A stretch of 64,000 bases of DNA from Onishia taeanensis (GTDB taxonomy: Bacteria; Pseudomonadota; Gammaproteobacteria; Pseudomonadales; Halomonadaceae), in the NCBI RefSeq assembly GCF_003268885.1, contig NZ_QLSX01000006.1:62001-126000 (forward strand). The letters are read 5' to 3'. Position numbers and translations under genes: made by a program. Positions 20,876 to 29,082 of the stretch are shown here, piece after piece; position 1 is the first letter of the stretch; every line of letters begins with the position of its first letter. The notes under the pieces were generated by a model that was not told where the DNA came from, did no database searches, and worked only from the letters and a program-made list of their open reading frames with translations.

Positions 20876-20962
20876 CCATACAGATATAGAGAGTTTAAAA
20901 GTTATCCATACAGATGGTGGGGTAAGCCCACTGTATGGCCCGTGATGAGCCTATCTGTATCG
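20876..20962. promoter_or_regulatory. Four-box operator between DUF1127 and MocR-type genes
   Basis: The decamer CCATACAGAT occurs at 20876-20885 and 20906-20915 in direct orientation, 30 bp apart. Inverted versions follow, ACTGTATGG at 20930-20938 and ATCTGTATCG at 20953-20962. A pair of direct repeats with inverted partners fits the dimeric, aminotransferase-like MocR regulators. The region lies between two divergent starts, so both genes may be controlled. Confidence 0.65.
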
Positions 20963-20990
20963 ATGTCCCGGTGACGTGGAGATAACTGTC

Positions 20991-22430
20991 ATGACGCGCT
21001 ATGCGCAACTGGCCGACGAGCTGCGTCGGCGTATCGACGGCGGCATCTATCGCGGGGGGGATCGGCTGCCGTCGATCCGGGCCCTGTGTCGCGAATTCGC
21101 GGTCAGCATCTCCACGGCGCAGACCGCCTATGCTCGGCTAGAGGATGCCGGGCTGGTAGAGGCGCGGCCCAAATCGGGGTTTTTCGTGCGCTCGCAGCCA
21201 ACCCCTACGAGTCTGCCGGCGGTGACGCGCCCGGCGCAGCGGCCGTTGGATGTCTCGCGCTGGGACCAGGTTCTGGAACTGGTGGAGCGCCACCCGCCCG
21301 ACGACGACGTGCTGCTGTTGGGGCGTGGTATCCCCGATCTCGCCTGTCCGACCTTGAAGCCGCTGCATCGCCTGTTGGCCGAGCGCTATCGGCATGCTAG
21401 TGGCCAGGACCTGAACTACGATGCCCTGGCCGGCAGTCTCGCCCTGCGACAGCAGATCGTGCGGCTGATGGCGGGCGCGGGCAGCCTGCTGCACCCCGAT
21501 GACGTGCTGGTCACCACCGGCTGCCAGGAGGCGCTGTCGATCGCCATTCGGACACTGACCGCACCAGGAGACGTGGTGGCGGTGGATTCGCCGAGTTTCT
21601 ACGGCACCATGCAGATACTACAGGCCAATGGCCTCAAGGCGCTGGAGATTCCCACCGACCCTCGCACCGGCATCAGCCTGGAGGCCCTGGAGCTGGCGCT
21701 GGAACAATGGCCGATTCGTGCAATCCAGCTCACCCCGACCTGCAACAACCCGCTTGGCTATACCATGCCGGAGGAGCGCAAGCGTGCCTTGCTGGCGCTG
21801 GCGCAACGCTTCGATGTGGCGATCATCGAAGACGACATCTATGGTGACCTGGCCTTCGAAACGCCGCGGCCAAGAACGCTCAAGGCCTTCGACGACGATG
21901 GCCGGGTACTGCTGTGCAGCGGTTTTTCGAAGACCCTGATGCCGGGGCTTCGGGTGGGCTGGATCGCTCCGGGGCGCTATCGCGACCGCGTCCAGCACAT
22001 GAAGTATGTCTCTACCGGTGCCTCGGCGACCCTGCCGCAACTGGCCATTGCCGACTTCGTCGCCAAGGGATATTACGAGCGCCACCTGCGTGCAGTGGTG
22101 GCTCAATATCGCCGCCAACGGGACCTGATGATTGGCTGGGTGAGACGCTACTTTCCCGCCGATACCGGCATCAGCTACCCCCAGGGCGGTTTCCTTCTGT
22201 GGCTGGAACTGCCCGGTGGCATCGACTCTATGCGCCTAAACGAGCGTCTAGTGCCGGCCCGGCTGCGCATCGCCCCCGGGGCGCTGTTTTCGGCGTCGGG
22301 CAAGTACCGCGAGTGCCTGCGCCTCAATTATGCCGCGGCCCTGACGCCGACCATCGAGGCAGCCCTGCGCCGCGTCGGTGAAGAGGTGGCAAAGCTCTAC
22401 GCCTGCGCCCATGGCAGAGAGCTAGCCTGA
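20991..22430 (+). CDS. MocR-type GntR regulator with aminotransferase domain
   Basis: A 479-residue protein. It has an N-terminal GntR winged helix-turn-helix (residues about 3-70; GDRLPSIRALCREFAVSISTAQTAYARLEDAGLV) fused to a fold-type I PLP-binding domain. The SGFSKTLMPGLRVGW segment holds the PLP lysine, and TPTCNNPLGY and EDDIYGDL are also present. The ATG at 20991 with GGAG is preferred over GTG at 20976. MocR proteins sense PLP-linked metabolites and often control an adjacent gene. The likely target here is the divergent DUF1127 gene. Confidence 0.92.
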   Translation: MTRYAQLADELRRRIDGGIYRGGDRLPSIRALCREFAVSISTAQTAYARLEDAGLVEARPKSGFFVRSQPTPTSLPAVTRPAQRPLDVSRWDQVLELVERHPPDDDVLLLGRGIPDLACPTLKPLHRLLAERYRHASGQDLNYDALAGSLALRQQIVRLMAGAGSLLHPDDVLVTTGCQEALSIAIRTLTAPGDVVAVDSPSFYGTMQILQANGLKALEIPTDPRTGISLEALELALEQWPIRAIQLTPTCNNPLGYTMPEERKRALLALAQRFDVAIIEDDIYGDLAFETPRPRTLKAFDDDGRVLLCSGFSKTLMPGLRVGWIAPGRYRDRVQHMKYVSTGASATLPQLAIADFVAKGYYERHLRAVVAQYRRQRDLMIGWVRRYFPADTGISYPQGGFLLWLELPGGIDSMRLNERLVPARLRIAPGALFSASGKYRECLRLNYAAALTPTIEAALRRVGEEVAKLYACAHGRELA

Positions 22431-22470
22431 CACATCGCGCCGGCAGGTATCAGCCGGCCCGGTGGGGCTT

Positions 22471-23481
22471 ATGCTGGCCGGAACCTTCCTCTACACTCAT
22501 CTCTCATATACGTATGCCGTTTTTCTGGAACGCGGGGTAGTGTGGCCAATGCTGGGTTTCCTGCAGGGATTTTCCTACGGGCTCTTTCTCACCAGCCTGG
22601 TGTGGCTGATGCTGGGGGTGATCCGTCCCGAACTTGGTGATCCCGCCACACCGCCGCGGCGCTGGCCGGTGGTGGTGCGCTATGCTTTTGTAGCGCCGAG
22701 CCTTGCGGTGCTGCTGTGGCTGACGTCGCTATGGGGCGGCTTTTCTCCAAGCCTGGGCGGCTGGCTTGCCGGTCTCGTGGCGATTGCCGCCGAGGTGCCC
22801 ATGGAGCGGCGCTGGCGCGGATGGCTTGCCCGTCGTCGACAGCAGCGCGCGGCGCTACAGCGAAGCGCCGAGACCGCCCGCCGCCAGGCCAGCGAGCGCC
22901 AGGAAACCGGCGTTCAGACTCTCGATCCCGAACACCCTCCGGCGGATGCCGACGACCTGGTGCTGTCATTGTGTCGTGCCAAGCAGGCGCTGCTCGAGGT
23001 GGATCGCAGCGATCATGCACCCCAGGCCGATCGCCTCTACAGCCGCTATCGCCATGTGCTCGGCGTGCTGGGGAGCCGCTTCGAGGTCGGCGAGCTTGCT
23101 TACGAGCGCGCCCGCGGCCTGGTCACGCAGGTCTGCCTGGGCGCCATCGACAACTTGACGGCCATGGCCCACCAGGCCAGCGGCGTCGCCGGGGTGGATG
23201 CCGCCTACGTCAAGCGCCGGCTGGCCCGCGACGCCGCCAACCTGACCGTCGAGGAGCGTATCGCTCTCAAGCGTCGCCTGGCGCTGGTCGAAGACACCGA
23301 GCGACAGCTGCGCCAGCTGGCGGCGCGCAATGAGGCGGCCCTGACGGCGCTGGATGACGCCGCCGTGGCGGTGGCCCGGCTGCGTACCGACAAGCCTCAG
23401 GCGAGCCTGGCCGCCGAGCAGGCGTGCGCCGAGCTCAAGCGCTTCGTCGAGGGCGCCGAGCGCTATGACCGCAGCCGCTGA
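22471..23481 (+). CDS. XpaC-like membrane/coiled-coil protein, partner of TelA
   Basis: About 336 residues. The N-terminus carries several hydrophobic helices (about 1-35, 40-55, 75-110), followed by a long, charged, Ala/Arg/Gln-rich helical region to the end that probably forms coiled coils. Genes of the XpaC group (5-bromo-4-chloroindolyl phosphate hydrolysis protein) commonly stand directly before telA/yaaN, as in Bacillus. The position, architecture and size agree with that assignment. Biochemical function is unknown. ATG 22471 is used; GTG 22462 is in frame. Confidence 0.65.
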   Translation: MLAGTFLYTHLSYTYAVFLERGVVWPMLGFLQGFSYGLFLTSLVWLMLGVIRPELGDPATPPRRWPVVVRYAFVAPSLAVLLWLTSLWGGFSPSLGGWLAGLVAIAAEVPMERRWRGWLARRRQQRAALQRSAETARRQASERQETGVQTLDPEHPPADADDLVLSLCRAKQALLEVDRSDHAPQADRLYSRYRHVLGVLGSRFEVGELAYERARGLVTQVCLGAIDNLTAMAHQASGVAGVDAAYVKRRLARDAANLTVEERIALKRRLALVEDTERQLRQLAARNEAALTALDDAAVAVARLRTDKPQASLAAEQACAELKRFVEGAERYDRSR

Positions 23482-23580
23482 ATAAGATACCTCAGGCTCA
23501 GCATGGCCGCGGCTTTCCCAGTGGGCCGCCGTCATGAACTGGGCTAGGGTGAAGAGCATCACAACCCGAGGAGCGCAACG

Positions 23581-24903
23581 ATGAGCGACGAAAACGCGGG
23601 CGGCTTCTCGCGTCTGTCCCTGCCGCCGGTCGAGGTGATCGAGGCCGAGCTTCGCCACCCCCGCACCGGCCAGCGCCACGGTGAAACGGATAAAGAGGCT
23701 GAGCGGGCATCTGAAAGAATGTCCGTCGACGAATTCAGGGAAGCCGCTGGCGATGAGCCCAGCGATGCGGCCGATGCTGACATCGACTCGGAGCTCGTCT
23801 CGCTGGCTGCTGATTTCGTGGAAGAGATTCTCGCCGATGAGGGCGCGGCTAGCCGTCAGCGCCGGGCCGTCGACGAGATGGGCCTTTCGCTGCAGCGTCA
23901 GGCCGCCCATTACAGCAGTATGCTCGATGCCCCGCTGCGCCAGCTCGCCGAGCACGGCGAGGACGGCGGCCCGGTGGCGCGGGCGCTGACCGACCTTCGC
24001 GATCGCATGGGGCGTCTCGATCCGCACCAGCACCGGCTGAGCCCCGGCCGCTTCGATCGCCTGCTCGGGGCCCTTCCCGGGGTCGGCAATCGCCTGCAGC
24101 GCTACTTTCACAAGTTCGAGACCGCCCAGCAGGCTATCGATGCCATCATCGGCGAGCTTGAGGCGGGCCGCGATCGCTTGCAGCGCGACAACCTGACCCT
24201 TGGCGATGATCAGGCCAGCCTGCGCCAGATCCATCATCAGCTGGCTCGCCAGGTGACGCTCGGGCGGCTGATTGATCAGCGCCTTCAGGATGCCTTGCCC
24301 AATGCCAGCGACGATCAACAGCGCCGCTTTATCGAGGAAGAGCTGCTGTTTCCGCTGCGTCAGCGCATTCTCGACCTGCAGCAGCAGTTGGCGGTCAGCC
24401 AGCAGGGCGTGCTGGCTCTCGAGGTGATCATCCGCAACAACCGCGAGCTGATGCGCGGCGTCGACCGGGCCATCAATGTCACCGTCTCGGCGCTCAGCGT
24501 GGCTGCCACCGTGGCGCTGGCACTGGCCAATCAGCGGCTGGTGCTGGATCGCATCGAGTCCCTCAATACCACCACCTCCGAGACCATCGCCGGCACCGCT
24601 CGGGCACTGCGCCAGCAGGGTGTCGACGTGCAGAAGCGGGCCGCTTCGGCGACGCTGGACATGGGATCTCTCGAGCAGGCCTTCGGCGATGTGATGGCGG
24701 CGCTCGACGACCTCTCCCGCTACCGGCAGGAAGCTTTACCCGAACTTTCAGCGCAAATCGAACGTCTGGATGGCCTGGCCCGCGACGGCGAGGCGGCCAT
24801 CGAGCGCCTGGAGCGCGGCGAACCGGATCTGTTCGCCGCCCATTCAGATGACGACGAGACGAATGACGCGGGCAGCGAAGGGGAGGGCCGCAAGCGGCGA
24901 TGA
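23581..24903 (+). CDS. TelA/KlaA-family toxic anion resistance protein
   Basis: A 440-residue soluble, largely helical protein. Residues about 1-110 are acidic and low-complexity. The conserved TelA core follows: RYFHKFETAQQAIDAII, then LQRDNLTLGDDQASL and a long coiled-coil region, ending with a Glu/Arg-rich tail. Family members were linked to tellurite resistance and colicin tolerance, but their molecular role is unsettled. GAGGAG precedes the ATG. It follows the XpaC-like gene by 99 bp on the same strand, supporting a two-gene unit. Confidence 0.88.
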   Translation: MSDENAGGFSRLSLPPVEVIEAELRHPRTGQRHGETDKEAERASERMSVDEFREAAGDEPSDAADADIDSELVSLAADFVEEILADEGAASRQRRAVDEMGLSLQRQAAHYSSMLDAPLRQLAEHGEDGGPVARALTDLRDRMGRLDPHQHRLSPGRFDRLLGALPGVGNRLQRYFHKFETAQQAIDAIIGELEAGRDRLQRDNLTLGDDQASLRQIHHQLARQVTLGRLIDQRLQDALPNASDDQQRRFIEEELLFPLRQRILDLQQQLAVSQQGVLALEVIIRNNRELMRGVDRAINVTVSALSVAATVALALANQRLVLDRIESLNTTTSETIAGTARALRQQGVDVQKRAASATLDMGSLEQAFGDVMAALDDLSRYRQEALPELSAQIERLDGLARDGEAAIERLERGEPDLFAAHSDDDETNDAGSEGEGRKRR

Positions 24904-25176
24904 TGGCTGCGGGCGTCACGCGTGAGTCAGCGTCGGTTCAGGCGCTTGGTGGGGCCGAACCTGAGGTGCTGGGTGAGTCGTTCAGGTGGGCCGTTCAGGT
25001 GAGAGCCGTGCAGAATAGGGCTGGGTGAAATAAAGCAGGGTCGTCATGGACAAGCCCACCGCCCGTCGCGGGGTGAGCTATGCTGCACTGTGACGGACAG
25101 AATGGGTCATGGTCGGCGCCATTGCGGCGCGGCGCCCAGGTCGTCCCGGGCCTAGTGGCCAAGAGAGGCGCACGCC

Positions 25177-26481
25177 ATGCTCACCCCCAAGCAGATCTTC
25201 GTGATAGGCCTCAACGACTTCAATCGTGCCCGGCTCGAGCAGTTGCCGGGAGCCAAGGGCTGCGAATTCCACGGGATCATCCCGCCCACGGATGTTTACG
25301 ACACCGAAGTCTTTGATATCGCTGGCATGCTGTCGCGGGCCGGCGACGAGCTGGACGCCTTCGATGGGCCTATCGACGCCATCATTGGCTACATGGATTT
25401 TCCGGTCTCGACCATGCTGCCGATCCTGTGTCGGCGCTTCGGCACCCGCACCACCAGCCTCGAAAGCCTGCTCAAGTGCGAGCACAAGTTCTGGAGCCGG
25501 CTGGTGCAGCGCCAAGTGATTCCCGATGTGATTCCCGCCTTCACCGCCATTGATCCATTCGATGATCAGGCGCTGGATACCATTCGTGCGGCGGGTCTCT
25601 ACTTTCCCTTTTTCCTCAAGCCCATCAAGTCCTCCGGGTCACGGCTCGGCTTTCGCATCGATAGCCCCGAAGACTTCGCTCACGCCATCGTGCGGCTGCG
25701 CGAGGATATCGGCCTGATCGCCACCCCCTTCAATACTGTGCTCGACCACGCCTTGCTGCCCCCGGAGATCGCTGCGGTAGAAGGTCACTTCTGCATGGCC
25801 GAGGAGATCATCGGCGGCTGGCAGTGCACCGTAGAGGGTTATGTCTTCGAGGGCGAGGTGGTCAGTTACGGCATCGTCGATTCGCTGCGCTATCCCCAGG
25901 TGCTGAGCTTCTTCCATTACCGCTACCCGTCGCAGTTGCCCGCGGATGTGCAGGCGCAGATGAAGGACCTGACCGAGCGGGTGATGACCCATATCGGCTA
26001 CGACAATGCCGCCTTCAACATCGAGTATTTCTGGGATGAGGTGCAGAACCGGGTGTGGCTCCTGGAGATCAACACGCGTATCTCCCAGTCCCATTGCGAT
26101 CTGTTCGAGAAGGTCGATGGCATCAGCAACCAGCAGGTGAGCCTGGATCTGGGCCTGGGTCGGCGTCCGGCGATGCCGTATCGTCAGGGTGAATTCCCGA
26201 TCGCGGCGATGTTCTTCTACCGAGTGTTCTTCGTCGATGCACGGGTGACTCAGGTGCCCAGCGAGGCGGAGCTTGCTGCGCTCAAGGCCGAGTTCCCCGG
26301 CACCCAGATTACCCTGCAGGTCGCGCCTGGCCAGCAGCTGTCGAGCATGCCCGAGCAGGACGCCTATAGCTTCGCGCTGGCCTGCATATGGATGGGCGGC
26401 CAGGACGCCGAAGAGCTGCTGGCGAACTACGAAAGCCTGTCATCGCGGCTTAACTTCGCGTTCGAGGACATCGTCGGTTGA
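25177..26481 (+). CDS. ATP-grasp domain carboxylate-amine ligase, substrate unknown
   Basis: A 434-residue protein. An N-terminal Rossmann-like part (IFVIGLNDFN) is followed by an ATP-grasp core: FFLKPIKSSGSRLGF holds the ATP-binding lysine, CMAEEIIGGWQCTVEGYV the hinge. The metal-binding pair lies in LLEINTR (E297, N299). A C-terminal domain of about 90 residues completes it. Such enzymes make an acyl phosphate and couple it to an amine, thiol or hydroxyl. The adjacent, same-strand CocE-type hydrolase suggests a ligase/hydrolase pair acting on an amide or ester. The product cannot be named. Confidence 0.85.
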   Translation: MLTPKQIFVIGLNDFNRARLEQLPGAKGCEFHGIIPPTDVYDTEVFDIAGMLSRAGDELDAFDGPIDAIIGYMDFPVSTMLPILCRRFGTRTTSLESLLKCEHKFWSRLVQRQVIPDVIPAFTAIDPFDDQALDTIRAAGLYFPFFLKPIKSSGSRLGFRIDSPEDFAHAIVRLREDIGLIATPFNTVLDHALLPPEIAAVEGHFCMAEEIIGGWQCTVEGYVFEGEVVSYGIVDSLRYPQVLSFFHYRYPSQLPADVQAQMKDLTERVMTHIGYDNAAFNIEYFWDEVQNRVWLLEINTRISQSHCDLFEKVDGISNQQVSLDLGLGRRPAMPYRQGEFPIAAMFFYRVFFVDARVTQVPSEAELAALKAEFPGTQITLQVAPGQQLSSMPEQDAYSFALACIWMGGQDAEELLANYESLSSRLNFAFEDIVG

Positions 26482-26577
26482 GCCGTTGCGACCCACCGGG
26501 CCTTGGTCAGTATCCATTTCTCGGCGACGCCTCTCGGGAGTCACGCTTGGCCAGAGCGCAGCGCGCGCATCAATAGC

Positions 26578-26667
26578 GAGAACTTAGATAGCAAAGGCTT
26601 AGATAGCAGAGGCTTAGATAGCAGAGACTTAGATAGCAAGAACATAGATGGCAAAAAATAGAGAGGG
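26578..26667. repeat. 15-bp tandem array running into the SD of the CocE-type gene
   Basis: Units start at 26578, 26593, 26608, 26623 and 26638, for example AAAGGCTTAGATAGC and AGAGGCTTAGATAGC, with core CTTAGATAGC. A last, decayed unit at 26653-26667 contains the AGAGAGG ribosome binding site of the following gene. No spacers are present. The unit is unrelated to those of the other arrays. Confidence 0.9.
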
Positions 26668-26673
26668 GCGTTC

Positions 26674-28746
26674 ATGCACATCGTTACCCAGTATCCGCGA
26701 GAGGTCTTCGAGGAGGAGACCTGGATTCGTCTCGCCGATGGCACCCGGCTGGCCGCCCGGATCTGGCGGCCGGTGGATGCTGACAGCGACCCGGTGCCGG
26801 CGATTCTCGAGTACTTGCCGTACCGCAAGCGCGATCTCACTGCGGCCCGCGATGTTCAGACGCATCCCTACTGGGCGGGGCATGGCTATGCCGGTGTGCG
26901 AGTCGACATCCGCGGCAGTGGCGAGTCCGATGGCGTGCTGACAGATGAATATCTCCAGCAGGAACTGGACGACGGCCTCGAGATTCTTGACTGGCTCGAG
27001 CGCCAGCCCTGGTGCACGGGAGATGTCGGCATGGTGGGTATCTCCTGGGGGGGGTTCAACGGTCTGCAGATCGCCGCCCTGCGCCCGCCCCAGCTCAAGG
27101 CGGTGATTACGCTGTGCTCAACCGATGACCGCTTCGCCGACGACGTTCACCACATGGGTGGCTGTTTGCTCGGTGACAACCTGTCCTGGGCCTCGACCAT
27201 GTTCGACGGCAATGCCAGCCCGCCGGACCCGGCCCTGGTCGGCGATCGCTGGCGCGAGATGTGGCATCAGCGCCTCGATGGTAGCGGGCTGTGGCTTGCT
27301 ACCTGGCTCGAGCATCAGCGCCGCGATGACTACTGGCGCCACGGCTCGGTGTGCGAGGACTTCTCCGCCATCCAGTGCCCGGTCTACGCCATCAGCGGCT
27401 GGGCCGACGGCTACTGCAATGCGGTGTTTCGTCTCTTGGCCGGGCTTAAGGTGCCGCGCAAGGGGCTGGTCGGTCCCTGGGCGCACAAGTATCCCCATCT
27501 GGGCATTCCCGGGCCGGCGATCGGATTTCTGCAGGACGGCCTGCGCTGGTGGGATCACTGGCTCAAGGGCAAGGACACCGGGATCATGGACGAGCCGATG
27601 CTGCGGGTCTGGATGCAGGAATCGACGCCGCCCTCGGCCCGCTACCAGCAGCGCCCCGGTCGCTGGATCGCGGAGCCCGTTTGGCCGTCGCCGAATATCG
27701 TCGAGACGCCCTTCCGACTAACGTCGGGCCATGATCTCTTGCCCGAAGAGGTGCTGGCCGAACAGGACCCGGTCAAACAAGAGCTTTCCGAACAGGGCCA
27801 GGGCGCCGAAGATGCGCCGCTGACGATTCGCTCGCCGCTCTCGGTGGGCCTCTATGCGGGCAAGTGGTGCTCGTATAATGCGCCTCCCGACCTGCCCCAT
27901 GACCAGCGTGATGAGGACGGCGGGGCCTTGATCTTTCAGACCGCGCGGCTCAAGGCGCCGCTTGAGATCTGTGGCCAACCGGTGGTCGAACTGGATATCT
28001 CGGCCGACCAGCCGGTGGCCATGCTGGCGCTGCGCCTGATCGATGTGGCTGACGATGACAAGGCCACGCGGGTCTCCTACGGGCTGCTCAACCTGACCCA
28101 TCGGGACAGCAACGAGTCTCCCGAGCCGCTTACGCCAGGGCGGCGCTATCGGGTGCGTGTGCTGCTCAAGCACATCGCCCAGCAGTTTCCGGTCGGCCAT
28201 GCCATCCGCCTGTCACTATCGACCAGCTATTGGCCGCTGGCCTGGCCGTCACCGCGGCCTGTGCGGGTGACCGTCTATCCCTCGGCGAGCCGCCTTCTCC
28301 TGCCCATGCGGGTGCCACGCCCTGCCGAAGAAGCTGGTCTGCCGTCGTTTGCCGAACCTGAAGGGGCGCCGCCCATTGCCAAGACGCTTATCCAGCCGAC
28401 TCAGGAGCACTGGCGGGTGATCCGCGACCTGGCCAATGACACTACGACGCTCGAGGTGATCAACGACGAGGGGACCTATCGTCTCGATGACATCGACATG
28501 GAGATTTCGGTGCGGGTCACCGAGCGCTACCGTTACGCCTATGGCAGTTATGACAGCGTCAGCGGCTGGACGGAATGGGAGCGCAGCTTTCGTCGCGGCG
28601 ATTGGCAGGTGCGCACCCTGACGCGCACCCTGATGACCAGTGATCCCGACAACTTTCGCCTGCGGGCAACCCTCGATGCCTATGAGGGCGATACCCGGGT
28701 CTTTGCCAAGAGTTGGGACGAGACGATACCTAGGGATTTGGTCTAG
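26674..28746 (+). CDS. CocE/NonD-family alpha/beta hydrolase (X-Pro dipeptidyl-peptidase-like)
   Basis: A 690-residue serine hydrolase. The nucleophile elbow GISWGG places Ser124; Asp245 (SGWADGY) and His271 (GPWAHKYP) complete a plausible triad, as in cocaine esterase and X-Pro peptidases. The C-terminal half (about 390-690) matches the jelly-roll domain of the family. A low-complexity Glu/Gln linker (about 353-390) separates the two. No signal peptide is seen, so it is probably cytosolic. It follows the ATP-grasp gene. The substrate, an ester or a Pro-containing or unusual peptide, is unknown. Confidence 0.9.
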   Translation: MHIVTQYPREVFEEETWIRLADGTRLAARIWRPVDADSDPVPAILEYLPYRKRDLTAARDVQTHPYWAGHGYAGVRVDIRGSGESDGVLTDEYLQQELDDGLEILDWLERQPWCTGDVGMVGISWGGFNGLQIAALRPPQLKAVITLCSTDDRFADDVHHMGGCLLGDNLSWASTMFDGNASPPDPALVGDRWREMWHQRLDGSGLWLATWLEHQRRDDYWRHGSVCEDFSAIQCPVYAISGWADGYCNAVFRLLAGLKVPRKGLVGPWAHKYPHLGIPGPAIGFLQDGLRWWDHWLKGKDTGIMDEPMLRVWMQESTPPSARYQQRPGRWIAEPVWPSPNIVETPFRLTSGHDLLPEEVLAEQDPVKQELSEQGQGAEDAPLTIRSPLSVGLYAGKWCSYNAPPDLPHDQRDEDGGALIFQTARLKAPLEICGQPVVELDISADQPVAMLALRLIDVADDDKATRVSYGLLNLTHRDSNESPEPLTPGRRYRVRVLLKHIAQQFPVGHAIRLSLSTSYWPLAWPSPRPVRVTVYPSASRLLLPMRVPRPAEEAGLPSFAEPEGAPPIAKTLIQPTQEHWRVIRDLANDTTTLEVINDEGTYRLDDIDMEISVRVTERYRYAYGSYDSVSGWTEWERSFRRGDWQVRTLTRTLMTSDPDNFRLRATLDAYEGDTRVFAKSWDETIPRDLV

Positions 28747-28865
28747 CCTTTGTGTCGGCCTTGCGTCTGACGCCGGCATGGGGAGCCGTCATGGGGCACG
28801 TATCGTAAGGTGGTGAAGGCAGTCCCGGGCAGCCGGTCGTTGAGGAGCTCCCCAGCATGGTGGGA

Positions 28866-28983
28866 GCGACTCAATGGCGTGAGCGTCGTAGTGGCTTGAG
28901 GACCTTAGTGGCTTGAGGATCTTAGTGGCTTGAGTATCGCTGTGGTTTGAGCATCGTAGTGGCGTGAACGTCGTAGTGGTGCC
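28866..28983. repeat. 17-bp degenerate tandem array, 7 copies
   Basis: Units of 17 bp ending in TGA start at 28866, 28883, 28900, 28917, 28934 and 28951, with a decayed copy at 28968. Typical copies are GGACCTTAGTGGCTTGA and GGATCTTAGTGGCTTGA. The array occupies most of the 336-base gap between the CocE-type gene and the diguanylate cyclase gene. The rest of the gap (28984-29082) is AT-richer and probably holds the promoter. Confidence 0.88.
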
Positions 28984-29082
28984 ATCTTGATCTGACACCC
29001 TGCAGGCTAGTGATATAACACGCTGCAACATTCAGGGCTTAGCGCTCAGGGATGAGAAGATAATAATCAAGGCAGGATGGAC

